The translations under genes were made by a program, and so were the position numbers. Under the pieces are notes generated by a model that saw only the letters and a list, made by a program, of their open reading frames with translations, did not search any database and had not been told where the DNA came from. From Salvelinus alpinus (taxonomy: Eukaryota > Chordata > Actinopteri > Salmoniformes > Salmonidae): 64,000 nucleotides of DNA. Below, piece after piece: positions 1-12,335 of the stretch (positions are counted from its first letter, which is position 1; each line of letters opens with the position of its first letter). The DNA lies in assembly GCF_045679555.1 (NCBI RefSeq), contig NC_092094.1, forward strand, positions 34,364,430 to 34,428,429. Reading direction: 5' to 3'.

Positions 1-837
1 GGACCTTACAAATAATTGTATATGTGGGGTACAGAGTTGAGGTAGTCAGTCAAAAATCATGTTAAACACTATTCTTGCACACATGGAGTGAGTCCATGCA
101 ACTTATTATGTGACTTGATAACCAAAGATTTACTCCTGAACTCATTTAGGCTTGCCATAAAAAAAATATTTGAATACTTATTGACTCAAGACATTTAATC
201 TTTTCATTTTTAGTTAATTACAAAAAAATCTAAATACATATGCACCTTGGTCTCCTTCATATGACGAACGTGACAATAATGTCAAAGTGGAATTATGTTT
301 TTAGAGTTTGCGTACATCCTTCTTTTTAATTAAAGAAAGAACACAGAACAAACTAACAAAACAACAAAACGAATGAAACGTGAAGCTATATGAATAGTGC
401 AGACAGGCAACTAAACATAGAATAAGAACCCACAAACACCAAAGGGAAATGGCTACCTAAATATGATCCCCAATCAGAGACAAAGACAAACAGCTGCCTC
501 TGATTGGGAACCATATCAGGCCACCATAAACATACAAATACCTAGACCTACAAAACCCTTGACATACAAAACACCTAGACAATACAAAACCCCTAGATAA
601 TACAAAACCCCTAGACAACACAAAAATTAGCGTATCCACCCTAGTCACACCCTGACCTAACTAAAATATAAAGAAAACAGAGATATCTCAGGTCAGGGCG
701 TAACAATTATGGGGTATTGTGCGTAGGCCAGTGACACAAAAGCTAAATTTAATCCATTTTAAATTCAGTTGCAACACAACAAAATAAAAAAATAAAAGAG
801 AAAAGTAAAGGGGTCTGAATATTTTCTGAAGGCACTG
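1..837 (-). mobile_element. Tc1-like DNA transposon, terminal part
   Basis: This is the right-hand part of a degenerate Tc1-like element. The same family recurs at 18500-20012 in the same orientation and at 59792-60709 in the opposite orientation. The stretch from position 1 (ggaccttacaaataattgta) lines up with 19656 onward. The right end, near 815-836, carries the terminal inverted repeat (tctgaaggcact). No transposase frame survives here. A solo LTR of another element is inserted at about 239-705. The left part of the element lies outside the window. Confidence 0.75.
239..705 (-). mobile_element. Solo LTR inside the Tc1-like element, one edge locally inverted
   Basis: The right edge reads ...gggcgtaaca followed by ATTAT (706-710). 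The left edge is found only when about 238-299 is read as its reverse complement. It then gives Tc1 sequence ending ATTAT, followed by TGTCACGTTCGTC, an LTR start of the same family as at 10267, 12179 and 14320. The LTR has TG...CA ends and a 5-bp ATTAT duplication once the 60-bp inversion is undone. Inside is the family hairpin at 461-516 (ccaatcagag / ctctgattgg). No coding capacity. Confidence 0.6.
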
Positions 838-2227
838 TTGTCGCCATAACTTGCCTAAGTTCTTGTGTCATGAGAGTGAGTTTTCTCCCTGGGATTGAGA
901 TTGAAAGTGTTGTAGTTATAACTGCCATCTGTTGACATGCACATTCAGCCAGCTCAAGTCCAATCACCCTCTATGATGGTGTGAATTGTACCCAGGCTTC
1001 TGAAGAACAGTTTGGGTTCACTTTTCTTGGCTTGAATGGGAGAGGAAACAGATGATACAATTAATTATCAATAGCTGCCTCAGTAAATCAAAGGCACTTT
1101 GGCAGCCCATGACAAAACCCAAATGAAACTGCCTGAGTGTCTTAGCCATCTCCTCATCTTCTATTCTCAACAACTGCTCTCTGCCGCCTGCCTACACTCC
1201 ATCCACAAGGTGTTTGAATAGACTGTTCAAATATTTTCACTGTTGATTTCATCCTCTCTCTTTTAGTATGAAGGAAACCTCTCTCTGGAAGAGAGCAAAT
1301 CTTCCTGACTGACTGCATTAGACTCTCCTCCCCATCACCTCAGCTATAATGAGCGCTGGCTGGGTCCGAAGCAGGGAGGCCAGGGTAATAGTACCTCATT
1401 ATCTCCCTGCCCATGCCGATGCTGGCCTCTGTATTCATCTTTATTTCTTATGGTAGGGTAAACATTTACCCAGCGTAGAGGGGCTAGGCCTTTAGGCACT
1501 GGGGAGCTATGGTAATCGAAAGAGGGCCCACTGGATCTAGGTCCCCCTCCCTCTTTAACAGAATAACTCAGTCACGCTCACTTTGGTGGGAATCTTTTAT
1601 TGGAATTTACAACTGTCTTGGGACTACTCCTCTGCAGAGGTTGAACCTTGACTGTGGCCTCACAAAGCAAAGGCCATTAGGCAAGGTTTTTACAAGCTTA
1701 AGAAGGCTAGACAGGCCCTGTGGACAAGCAATCAATATTAAAAACTACCCCCCCCCAAAAAAATCTGTTTTGTTAAACAAATAGTGAATGTCCATCACGA
1801 CCTGACCAGGTGGTCATTATAGTGAATGATGTAAGGGTATTTGTATTGTGAAATCTGTTAGTTACCCAGCAGAGGCAAATACACTTCACATACAGAGACA
1901 TGATCTATGACATACAGCAAATTATGCTGTACATGGTTCATTGCAAGTTATGTGTATGATAACTACATATAACTTGATTATTGCCACTGACTGTGTATGG
2001 CATGAACAAGTGAACATGTCACAGATAGGTTATGTTAGTATCAGCTCCCTGCTGTGTGTTGGAGAGGCCAGGCATGTGATAGGCATGGAGTTGAGTGTAT
2101 ACAGTCCTTCCCCCTACAGTGTGGGGTGAGAGGAGTGAACTCTCTGGGGTAACACAGGCTCATTAGGCAGCCAGCTCCTTCACATAACCCAGCTGGATCT
2201 AAGTGCCAAATGACTGGGCAGCCATCT
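838..2227. other. Upstream intergenic DNA, no gene seen
   Basis: Unique-looking non-coding DNA. The short open frames are at random-expectation length and show no recognisable protein. There are a short C run and A run near 1746-1762. No repeat family was recognised. Confidence 0.5.
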
Positions 2228-2325
2228 CAATCTCTCCAACTCTGTTTCTTTCCATCTCTATCTTTCCATCTCCATCTCTCCATATCCATTTCTCCATATC
2301 CATCTCCGTCTCTCTATCTCTCGGT
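2228..2325. repeat. Pyrimidine-rich degenerate repeat (tccatctc-type)
   Basis: Repeated variants of tctccatatccatt and ccatctctc form a degenerate hexamer- to octamer-scale tract on the + strand. Open frames across it on both strands are low-complexity by-products. Confidence 0.6.
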
Positions 2326-3710
2326 GCCTTCTATAGTAAATACTCTTACACTGTGATGCGGAAGCTGTACTGGAAACCTGCAATGAAAAATGCAGTGTTC
2401 CCCTCTCATCATAGAAATCCTCCCTTATGAAGATAAACATATTGCAAAAAGAAGTACTTGTTCTCGCGTTATTCTTACATTTTTGTACTCAAGGATTCAG
2501 CTATATTGTTATATCTCCTAAATTATATATTAATAGCAATTTTGTGGAACTTCAAAGATGATATAAAGGTAGTGGTAATGAGTGCAGACATCATGCAGTA
2601 CTCCCCTGTCTACCTTGACTGAAATTGCAGGATTAATCCAAACTGCCTCTCCACTGTTTTAGAATATTTCTCATAATTCTGTAATTGTTTGGTATTTTAC
2701 TTTCACATGAATTTAATTTGACCTCCCACGGAGCAGCCCACCATTTTCCGAGCCTGTAGTATCAAGTGTTTGATAATGATTGTTCAAAGGCCTTTTCAAG
2801 GACCCACTGGTCACATACTTGTCCATGGCCTGATAAGCCATTTTGCCTCCCCACAAGCTCTGCTAATTATGAACTCAATTAGGGGCCCTCTCTGTGCCTG
2901 CTGCCTGAAAGCTCATGTTGTATTATTGATATTCTGGCTACTGCGAGAGTAGGATTTTTGTGTTTAAATTCATTCTTGAAAAAATACATTATTAGCTATG
3001 ATACACTATTTTAGTTGTATTTGACCATAAGAAGTGTGCACTTAATGAATCACTTTGTGTATTTAATTGTGTAATGTAACAACTGTATTACCCCAAACTG
3101 TGTTACCCCAAAGGAGAATTGTGACACTATCACAGCTCATTGCTGTTGTTATGACAGTAATTGGTGCCTCACTACTCATAATCAAGTCATCAGTAAAACC
3201 TAACTAAATAGATGACCAAACAATGAGAATAAGGCCAGAGCAGAGGGTAGCATGACCCAAAGGGAATAGCATGCCAAGCGTTTCTACTAAAACTTCACTA
3301 GGAATTCTGTGCACTGTATTACTGAGTACAAAGGCAATGCAAAGCAGCCTGTGCAAATGAACTGCCATTGACTTTCCCAGGCTGAGGACAGCCTGCCTTC
3401 AAATTAAGGCTGCTAAGCGAGATAGTCAAACTGGAATTCAGATTATATTAAGAAGCCATGCCCAGCAGCAAATAACTAAAAACGAGCGTAGTGCAATGGG
3501 AAAGGAGACCATTACAGGGGAAACATATTAAAGCACTGTTGATCTATTTTCCGAAGATAAACTTAGCGAGTGCTGCCTGGCTGGCCGGGGTCGCACCAAC
3601 GAAAATGTCTTTTTGGGTGGTTGATTAAAAAGACAAGTCAGGAGATGTGCACTGCAAACGGTATGGAATCTTTTTCTTACTGGGAACAGTTTTGGTTGGC
3701 CTCTCAAACG
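2326..3710. other. Intergenic DNA, no gene seen
   Basis: AT-rich non-coding DNA without a recognised repeat. A compact stretch near 2855-2885 has two TAAT/ATTA-type cores (gctaattatgaactcaatta) and could be a regulatory element, but nothing in the sequence alone proves this. Confidence 0.4.
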
Positions 3711-4130
3711 CCTTTATTTAACCAGGTAGGCCAGTTGAGAACATGTTCTCATTTACAACTGCGACCTGGCCAAGATAAAGCAAAGCAGTGCGACACAAAC
3801 AACAACACATGGGATAAACAAACGTACAGTCAATAACACAATTGAAAAGTCTATATACACTGTGGGCAAATGTAGTAAGATTATGGAGGTAAGGCAATAA
3901 ATAGGCCATAGTGGGGAAATAATTAGCAATAAACACTGGAGTGATAAATGTGCAGAAGATGAATGTGCAAGTAGAGACTCTGGGGTGCAAATGAGCAAAA
4001 AATAAATAACAATAAATAATGGGGATGAGGTAGTTGGGTGGGCTATTTATAGATGAGCTGTGTACAGGTGCAATGATCTGTAAGCTGCTCTGACAGCTGA
4101 TGCTTAAAGTTAGTGAAGATGTCACTTAGC
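3711..4130 (-). mobile_element. LINE 3'-end fragment (tail family also at 45645 and 54401)
   Basis: It begins with tttatttaaccaggtagg and continues through gcgacctggccaagataaag. Essentially the same series of blocks runs from 54401, and it appears in reverse orientation at 45645-45776. The tail on the minus strand reads cctggttaaataaagg, like the tail of the tRNA-Leu-like SINEs here. No reverse transcriptase is present, so this is a 5'-truncated copy. The open frames over it are spurious. Confidence 0.6.
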
Positions 4131-4195
4131 TAACCATTTCATAAAACAATACATTTTTATCCCCAATAATTTTATATTTCATATTACTGGTAATG

Positions 4196-4527
4196 TATAC
4201 TGAGTATACCAAACGTTATGAACACCTTCCTAATATTGTCCTCAGAACAGCCTCAATTAGTCGGGGCACAGGGATGCTGGCCCATGTTGACTACCATAAC
4301 CTGTTCAAAGGCACTTAAATCTTTAAATCATTAACCTTCTGAAGGTCACACATACACAATCCATATCTCAATTGTCTCAAGGCTTAAAAATACTTCTTTA
4401 ACCTGTTTCCTCCCCTTCATCTACACTGATTGAAGTGGATTTAACAAGTGACCTCAATAAGGGATCATAGCTTTTACCTGGATTCATCTGGTCAGTCTAT
4501 GTCATGGAAAGAGCAGGTGTCCTTAAC
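4196..4527. mobile_element. Tc1-related MITE, internally deleted
   Basis: The left end (tactgagtataccaaacg, then aacaccttcctaatatt) and the inner right part (gtcagtctatgtcatgg...caggtgtccttaa) match a short non-autonomous Tc1-type element I recognise from salmonid genomes. The right terminal repeat and parts of the middle are missing. No coding capacity. Confidence 0.6.
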
Positions 4528-5678
4528 TGTTGTTGGTGGTTTGCTGCATAAATGTGACAACTCTATGTGTTCTGAAACAGCTGAACTTCCGACCCTGTTT
4601 GGATGAGTATCCAGTGTTGGGCTTTATGGTTTTGGGTTCAGGCACAATGCAGGATGGATAGAGAATACACACAGAACCACAACCACCATATTACCACCTG
4701 TGAAGAGACATTCCAAGACCAAGACGTCTAATGTTCCATCATATGCAGCGCTTGTCTGTCGATTTCTCATTTGACGCTGTTTGACTCCTGACATTTCATC
4801 AGGGTCTCATCTCCAGACTAGGGATGGGCCATCATCAGGCCACATCAGGCATGGAGAAACAATCATAGTGGGGCCTTTCTTTAGTCATGGTGTGTTTCCC
4901 CAGTGACAGTAGTCACACTGGCTGTGTGTGCATGGGGGCAGGGTGTTTATCCCCCTCCCCAGGACCTGGGAGATAGAGACAGACAAGGAGAAAGGGAGCC
5001 AGAGAGTCAGTCACAGCAGGGTCTTCTGTAACAGAGATACCTGGTTGTCACCAAGATGTGGCTCAGAGTTAGGATCCACAGACCGCTCATTTGGAGTATG
5101 ACCCATCATTGCCTTGTCAATGTGATGTATCATTCTCATGGCTAGTGCTTATCCTAATACAGGCCTGTTCAATCCTGTTTCTAGCCACAGAGCTTGAAGG
5201 GATGGGAAGTCACATGGGTTGTAGATTCATGGTGGTGATGTAGGGGGAGCAGAGTGATTTGTGGCACACTGACACTGACTGCCATTTCCAAGCTACCATA
5301 TGTATTTACCCTTATGTGTCCCTCAAACCCCTTAATCATCTGTTTTCAATCAAATTATGAAATTATAGTATTTTACTATCATCATAATGTCAAACATTTG
5401 AAAGAAATGTTACCCAATGTCCACATGATAATTTTGCATGTTCATCATTATTGGATTTGCATCGTCTAATGCGGTCTGGTAAAGGCTTGTTTGCTGGTTC
5501 ACTATCCGTGCCGATAGTAAGGTGCTCACTGAAGTTTTGAATAATCATCCAACATGTTTCAGCTTGTCAAACAATTATTCCATTATTTTTAATGAAGCTC
5601 TATTGTATCCCTGTAAATGAAAACAGGCAAAGAGCTTAAATTAAGTTTCTTGGAGACAAAACAACATAATTCTCTAGC
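4528..5678. other. Intergenic DNA, no gene seen
   Basis: Non-coding sequence with no recognised repeat and no credible exon. Confidence 0.4.
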
Positions 5679-5689
5679 AGAGAGAGAGA

Positions 5690-5727
<38 letters not shown>
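5679..5727. repeat. (GA)n microsatellite
   Basis: Nearly pure ga dinucleotide tract with single interruptions (agggag). Confidence 0.95.
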
Positions 5728-5729
<2 letters not shown>

Positions 5730-7181
5730 CACTTTTAAGAAGCCACCCATTACTTGTGGAGTGACTGCTCTGTGTAGTTACCTGAGCTCCAGGTTTATTT
5801 TTACCCTCCCTATGTCCCTCATTCTTTAGCGGCTTCAGGAGATGGCGTTAGTTTGGCTTCATCTCTGACAAAAGATAAATGAGCTCTGGGTCTGTGGTGA
5901 TCCACTATGGCTGCCAGGGGGTTCCAAAATAGCAAACTATTTTTTCATATGGGGCGAAGTGATATGGAGTGTGATGCAGTAGGGCACTAACATTTACCAT
6001 CTCGTAGTATGCAGGAATACATTTCATTTTTTTTTTTTTTATTACTTTAAAACTTAAAGCTGTCTGTGTGCATGGGGTAAGACAGTACTTTCGATATACT
6101 TACAAAAGCCTGACAGCAACCTCAACTCAAGAAATATCACAGAGAGTATATCTTAGTGATGTTAAAATATGTACATGTATGCCAAATACATTATATGTAA
6201 AAGGCTACTGGCTAAATTCAGGGATAATTACACGTCTGATATAAAAATAAGAAGAGCATGTTAAGTTCCTGTATTTCTTGTCAATTCTGTAGATTCAGGC
6301 TTTCCTAACATGCATGTGATGCGTTTCTTATTTCCCCATCTACAGTAGGCACTGTCATTATATGTAGCAATGTGTAAAAATTAGGATGGATTTTCAGAGC
6401 GCCACACATCGTTTGATAGCCTTTGGATCTTAGGTGTTGTCATTAATCACCTTCATTAACGCAAACACAGAGGAGAGGAAACAGTGATGTGTTTTCATGG
6501 GGAAAATGTCCTGTGTCAACAGGAGCTCCACCAACGCTACCAGCTGAAACAAACGTTCTATTTAAATGAGGCGCTACAGAGCTGTGGAGGGGCTTTGAAG
6601 AAATGTGCTCGGCACAAACAAGAGTGAGCGGCAGCCTCTCCTGTGTTTTTAACAACCGAAACATGGCTGACACCTGATGGGTGATCAAACACAGATCCTC
6701 TCTCCCTGAATCCTCATGGGTGCTCATCTTTGTACTCTTTTCTCCACAGATGAATGTGCAGACCATGTTACTGGAACACCCCTCCACTCAATATTTACAA
6801 AAGCCACCAGACTATCTCCATGTTCTCTGTAAAGAGAAAATTGTTCATAGCTTTTTCAGAATTATGCCTCTGTGTTGACTATAAACCTGTCTTGGCTTTA
6901 GCTGTAATGCCACCCAGCTTGTTTGAGTCCTTCAATAAATTCTGATTTTGATGTCCTGAAGTGAGAGGTAGTCTGCTAAATCACCTCTGAGTACGAACCG
7001 CCTAAGTCAAGGTGCCTTATGGGAAATGGAAAGAGCTTGTGGAGAACTCACAGCAGCGTTTCACAGTAAGAAAGGTCAGGATGTTATTCAGGCCATAGGG
7101 GCACCTTATCCATTTCTCACTCACTCTAGTCTAGCTCCATAATGATGCATCCTTGGTGGGCTGCATGAGTACTCGTTAAAG
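5728..7181. other. Intergenic DNA, no gene seen
   Basis: There is an oligo-T run near 6029-6042. The stretch at 6400-6680 is comparatively GC-rich and repeat-free. The open frames there (about 115 codons on minus, 65 on plus) resemble no protein I know. Confidence 0.4.
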
Positions 7182-7290
7182 CAGGGGTGGGCAAACTTTT
7201 TGGCTTGAGGGCCACAGTGGGATTTTGAAATTCAAAATTTTTGGGGGACCGATTTGTTTGTCAAAATCAATTTGCAGGCCAGATAAAGGG
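7182..7290 (+). mobile_element. hAT (Charlie-like) transposon end, fragment
   Basis: Starts caggggtgggcaaacttttt, the typical terminal sequence of hAT-Charlie-like elements, followed by ggcttgagggccacagtggg. I could not find the matching inverted terminus nearby, so this is a truncated piece. The 3' boundary is approximate. Confidence 0.5.
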
Positions 7291-10150
7291 CAGTTATTTT
7301 TAAATATATAGGTCCATTATAATTTCCACATACTTTCTATGATATATGCATGTGCATTACGATGGGAAGCAATCAGAGGAACACAGGCAGTCGACACCCA
7401 CACAGGAGATGTGCACTGCGAGGGACGCTCCCTGTCACTGAGGTGAGGTGATTTATTATTTATTTTCCAATAACTCCCACCTTGCATTGAGCACTGGGCC
7501 CTCCTGTCAACAAACTGTGGGCACCACAAGACCCAGCTCTCTCTCACACACACATTTAACAGCTTCTTTTCTCCTTCCAGCATTGAGCCAATAGGAGTGG
7601 GAGCCTGCAGGTAACACTAATACAGCTTATTTGTACACATTTATGTTGGGTAAGTGGAACAAGGCAAAGAATGGTGGCTAGATTAAAAAGCCCTGAATGA
7701 CAGAGCTCCGGTGGTGTTGGATTGAGATGGAGTCTGGCAGGCTCTGCACGCCTGGGCCTCCAGGCAGATGGTGAAGGCTGGGATTACATAACGCCAGGTA
7801 CAGCCATATGTCTCTCCAACACACACAAACTACTTCAGGAAACCATAGGTTCCACTCCCACTGCAGCCCAACTGAGACCAAAGGCCAAGTTTGATGCACC
7901 CTGATCCCAGACCAGGTGTTCAGCAAGTTGTTTCCTCATGCTGTCATAGTGAAGGCTGGCAGGAAGACAGACAATGCTCCAGTGTATGGAGAAGTCAATG
8001 ACCATGACCACAAAGCATTACATCCAGGTGGATATTGTACAGGTGCTGTTTTGTACTCTGTTGATGAAGCCTGGTGTACTGTATAAACGAATGGTACATA
8101 TTTTCTGGATGAGTGAAGGAATTTCTATATTGTTTAATACCTATAAAGGAGATACTTTTTCTATGACAGACAATGAATTCCAAGGTACATGAATTGGCCG
8201 TGAGATTTTAAGAAAAGATGACCCATGTCAAATAAGTGATGCCAGCTTCCTGAACTTTGGTTATTGATAGCGCCAGAATTTAGTAAAGAAAGCTTAGGCA
8301 ATCTCTGAGCTTCTTAGGTCATAATTTTTTACTAATTTCATGGTAGATTTCTCTATTATGATACAACTGGTTTGAGCAGAGAAGGCTTAACATACACAAA
8401 CACATGCGCACACAAGCACACACGCACACACCCACATACCCACACACACAGAGGAAGAGAGATAGATAGAGGGACTATCCATTTTAATGGGAATACTGTA
8501 TTATCGGAGATCAACCATCCATGGGAAATTAGTGAAGAAGAGCAGAAATAATAGCCAATAGAGGGAATATAGGTAAACAAGGTCCTTCATCGTGCTAATC
8601 ACTATAGACCCTGTACGCTTTCCTTCCCCAAACATGCTAATGGCACTGCCAACCACAACTAAGAGCGGTTTGGAAATGATTGATTGCCAGAATTATATCA
8701 AGGTGACTTTCACTCAGTTCCATCAGGTTGTTCAGTTTGATCGATAATAAGGAACACACTTATAACAGAGAGAGTTCTGCTGTAAGAACTCATTCATCAG
8801 TTATACCTGCAGTCATTATCTTTTCCTTGGCTCTTTGAGTAATGTTTTACAGAATAGCTAAGAATAGTACAGATACTGTATGGTAGCGTACCTGAGCAAA
8901 ATGTATTTTATGGTGACTAGTTACCAGAAGTTATTTTGTGTTCATACCCTGACATGAACTTGTGCCATGCATGGAAGGAAATATTCAAAACCCAGTGTGG
9001 ATTGCAGTTTCTTTCTAAATCTGACAAAAACTGCAGCACACAGAACAGATTTGCCTGATTGCTTGTTGAGTCGTTTCCCCCTCCCATCCTCCCGCCTTTC
9101 TGCCTCCCGTCTTCCCGTCTTCCCATTCTCCCAGACCCTGTGTCTTAACAGCTGTGTTGGCCCTGGTCACACACTCCCCCTGTATGACTGTATGAGAGGG
9201 TCAAGCCAGCTTTAGAGATGAGAGCTCTGTGTCTCTCTGTCCGCTTGGCCCAGTGCCCCTGTCTGGCCTGCACACAGAGCCCACTGTGCCTACGGGCTAC
9301 AGCAACACACACAAAGAGCGCCCCATGTGTGAGACCACAAATGAAAGATCAAACATCAATGTTCAACTTAGGGTCTCTGAGCAAGCTGTTTATCACAGTG
9401 AACTTAATGTGTTCCAGTTGAGAGAAGAGGATCCCCAGTGTATGCCAGTCAAGTGTGTTTTTATTGAAGTTTAAAAAAAGATCCACACAACAGGGGATGT
9501 TTTGGATTGAAAAAGAAAAGACAGCAGTGGTCTCATTCAGAAAGGATGGAACATGTTTTGGGTGGCGCAGCATGGATGGTATATACGTTTTTCATTTTCC
9601 CAAAATAAGCGTGATAAATCAGTGTCATGTATGGCTTCATTGTCATCAATGTCCATATAAATGTTCCATGACAATTAAACATTAAAGTAGACTATGTCCC
9701 TAAAAGTTGCTAAGTGTGTGGTCTGACTTGACCACCTAGTGCCTCTCTAGTGCCTCTCAGAACCATGGATAAAATCTAAGCCCTGACCAAGACACCCACA
9801 CCAGACTAAAGAGTGGAGTGTTCACATATCAAATATGGGACGACAGGGCAAATCCCAGGACGTGGCAGCAAATAGCCCACTAGCCCCACCTCACCTCTCT
9901 GAGAGGCTTATGCAAACCCTGGGGGAGGGTGACGGATTTTCCCCCTTACCCACAGTGAGAGGAGCAGATGCTGGAGAAAGATTTTGGTACGTCACTAGAA
10001 GTAAAATATGAGTGTGTGTGATACACTAGTTCACAGAGTGTTGAAGTTTCAATAACTTTTAACAAACTTGGAGGGCTGAGAGAAGAGATTGCTGTGTGGA
10101 GTGTCTCCCCAAGAAGGCTCAGATTTTACAAGATAGATTTTTGTTTACAA
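7291..10150. other. Intergenic DNA with a CA-rich tract
   Basis: No gene seen. Degenerate CA repeats lie at about 8396-8452, and a ttcccgtcttccc-type pyrimidine stretch at about 9080-9135. The remaining frames are short and unconvincing. Confidence 0.4.
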
Positions 10151-10245
10151 GTTAGATTTTATCTGTTGACTTCGGAAAGTTAGATTTTATCTGTTGACTT
10201 CGGAAAGTTAGATTTGTTGACATCGGAAGGTTAGATTTAATGACA
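10151..10245. repeat. 28-bp minisatellite, about 3 copies
   Basis: Copies of gttagattttatctgttgac plus ttcggaaa start at 10151, 10179 and 10207. The first two are identical. The third and a fourth remnant are shortened (gttagatttgttgacatcgg). Confidence 0.85.
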
Positions 10246-10266
10246 TAGTGTAGATCATTGACGTTT

Positions 10267-10639
10267 TGTAACGGCTTTCTTCCTGGGATGAAGGAGAGGA
10301 CCAAAATGCAGCGCAGCTAGTGTTCAACATGTTTAATAAAGAATAATAACGTGAACACTACAAGCTACAAAACAATAAATGTGAAAACCGAAAACAGTCC
10401 TATCTGGTGCAGAACACAAAGACAGGAAACAATCACCCACAAACCAACAGTGCAAACAAGCTACCTTAATATGGTTCCCAATCAGAGACAATGACAAACA
10501 CCTGCCTCTGATTGAGAACCATATTAGGCCAAACAACAAACCCAACATAGAAACACAAAACATAGAATGCCCACCCAGCTCACGTCCTGACCAACTAAAA
10601 ACAGACTAAACAAAGGAAATAAGTTCAGGAACGTGACAG
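10267..10639 (-). repeat. LTR copy A (3' LTR in element orientation)
   Basis: On the + strand it runs TGTAACGGC...AACGTGACA, 373 bp. It keeps the internal hairpin at 10468-10526 (ccaatcagag / ctctgattga), which copy B lacks. An aataaa-like motif is seen only on the + strand. Confidence 0.6.
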
Positions 10640-10849
10640 TACCCCCCCCCCCCCCCCCCCCAAGGTGCGGACTCCGGCCGCAAAACCTGAACCTATAGGG
10701 GAGGGTCTGGGTGGGCATCTGTCCACGGTGGCGGCTCTGGCGCTGGACGTGGCCCCCACCCCACCATAGTTAATCCCCGCTTCCGTGGCCTCCTCAGAAT
10801 GGCGACCCTCCAAAATAACCCCACTGTACTGATGGGCGCCTCTGGACTG

Positions 10850-11345
10850 AGGGGCAGCTCCGGACTGAGGGGCAGCTCCGGACTGACGGCTCTGGCAGGT
10901 CATGGCTGACTGACGGCTCTGGCAGGTCATGGCTGACTGACGGCTCTGGCCGGTCCTGGCTGACTTACGACTCTGGCCGGTCCTGGCTGACTGATGGCTC
11001 TGGCAGCTCCTGACTGATGGGCGGCTCTGGCAGCTCCTGACTGGCGGGAGGCTCTGGCGGCTCCTGACTGACGGACGGCTCTAGCAGCTCCTGACTGACG
11101 GACGGCTCTAGCGGCTCCTGACTGACGGACGGCTCTGAAGGCTCAGGACAGACGGGCGGCTTTGAAGGCTCAGGACAGACGGGCGGCTTTGAAGGCTCAG
11201 GACAGACGGGCAGTTCAGATGGCGCTGGGCAGACGGGCAGAGCAGGCGGCGCTGGGCAGTCGGGCAGCTCAGACGGCGCTGGGCAGACAGACAGCGCAGG
11301 CGACGCTGGGCAGACGGGCAGCGCAGGTGGCGCTGGGCAGACAGC
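10850..11345. repeat. Tandem GC-rich coding-type repeats inside the LTR element
   Basis: Two adjacent arrays. At 10850-11130 there are variants of ctgactgacggctctggc about every 30-36 bp. At 11130-11345 there are ggcgctgggcagacgggcag variants in units divisible by three. They encode the repeats at the C-terminal end of the minus-strand frame. Confidence 0.8.
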
Positions 11346-12335
11346 AGACTCTGGCCTCTGGAGACGCACAGGAGGCTTGGTGCGTTGTGCCGGAACTGGT
11401 AGTACCGGGCTGGAGACACGCACCACAGGGCGAGTGCGTGGAGGAGGAACAGGGCTCTGGAGACGCACAGGAAGCCTGGTGCGTGGTGTTGGCACTGGTG
11501 TTACTGGGCTGGGGCGAGGAGGTGGCACCGGATATACCGGACCGTGAAGGCGTACTGGAGCTTTTGAGCACCGAGCCTGCCCAACCTTACCTGGTTGAAT
11601 GCTCCCCGTAGCCAGGCCAGTGCGGCGAGGTGGAATAGCCCGCACTGGGCTGTGCTGGCAAACCGGGGACACCATGCGTAAGGCTGGTGCCATGTACACC
11701 GGCCCGAGGAGACGCACTGGAGACCAGATGCGTTGAGCCGGCTTCATGGCACCTGGCTCGATGCCCACTCTAGCCCGGCCAATACGTGGAGCTGGGATGT
11801 ACCGCACCGGGCTAAGCACACGTACAGGAGACACCATGCGCTCTTCCGCATACCACGGTGTCTGCCCGTACTCTCGCTCTCCACGGTAAGCCCGGGAAGT
11901 TGGCACAAGTCTCCTACCGGACTTCGCCACACTCCCCTTTATCCCCCCCCCAAGACATTTTTGGGGCTGACTCTCAGGCTTCCAGCCTCGCTTCCGTGCT
12001 TTAGCTGCCTCCAGCTCTTCACGAGGGCGACGATACTCTCCAGCTTGAACCCAGGGTCCCTTACCGTCCAGAATTTCCTCCCATGTCCAGAAGTCCTGAG
12101 TACGCTGCTGCTGCTGTCGCTGCTGCCCGTTACCACGCTGCTTGGTCCTTTTGTGGTGGGTGATTCTGTCACGTTCGCTGTAACATTGAAGAGAGGGGGA
12201 CCAAGGCGCAGCGTGAAATGAATACATATTTAATAAACCAAGACGAAGAACACTTGACAAACTATACAAAACAACAAACGAACGTGAAGCTATATAACAA
12301 ATAGTGCTGACACTAAACACTACACATAGACACAA
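10965..12335 (-). CDS. Proline-rich open frame of the LTR element (unknown function)
   Basis: An uninterrupted 456-codon frame. The first 52 codons lie inside LTR copy B and are unlikely to be the true start. The element-internal part begins near codon 53. It contains a glutamine-rich patch (QQRQQQQ, about codon 73), then a charged segment with tryptophans (FWTWEEILDGKGPW). Next come many PVR/SPV-type short repeats (about codons 165-335) and a C-terminal tract of PEPS/PPVC and EPSVSQE units. It has no zinc knuckle, protease or polymerase motif. It may be a gag-like remnant or simply a frame kept open by the tandem repeats. It is not a host gene as far as I can tell. Frames on the opposite strand over the repeats are shadows. 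Confidence 0.3.
   Translation of the reverse strand: MCLCVVFSVSTICYIASRSFVVLYSLSSVLRLGLLNMYSFHAAPWSPSLQCYSERDRITHHKRTKQRGNGQQRQQQQRTQDFWTWEEILDGKGPWVQAGEYRRPREELEAAKARKRGWKPESQPQKCLGGGIKGSVAKSGRRLVPTSRAYRGEREYGQTPWYAEERMVSPVRVLSPVRYIPAPRIGRARVGIEPGAMKPAQRIWSPVRLLGPVYMAPALRMVSPVCQHSPVRAIPPRRTGLATGSIQPGKVGQARCSKAPVRLHGPVYPVPPPRPSPVTPVPTPRTRLPVRLQSPVPPPRTRPVVRVSSPVLPVPAQRTKPPVRLQRPESAVCPAPPALPVCPASPALSVCPAPSELPDCPAPPALPVCPAPSELPVCPEPSKPPVCPEPSKPPVCPEPSEPSVSQEPLEPSVSQELLEPSVSQEPPEPPASQELPEPPISQELPEPSVSQDRPES

Noticed and set aside
11162..12221. Several 100-160-codon frames on the + strand opposite the LTR-element frame
   Set aside because: Shadows of GC-rich in-frame repeats on the other strand. 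Their compositions simply mirror the repeat units.
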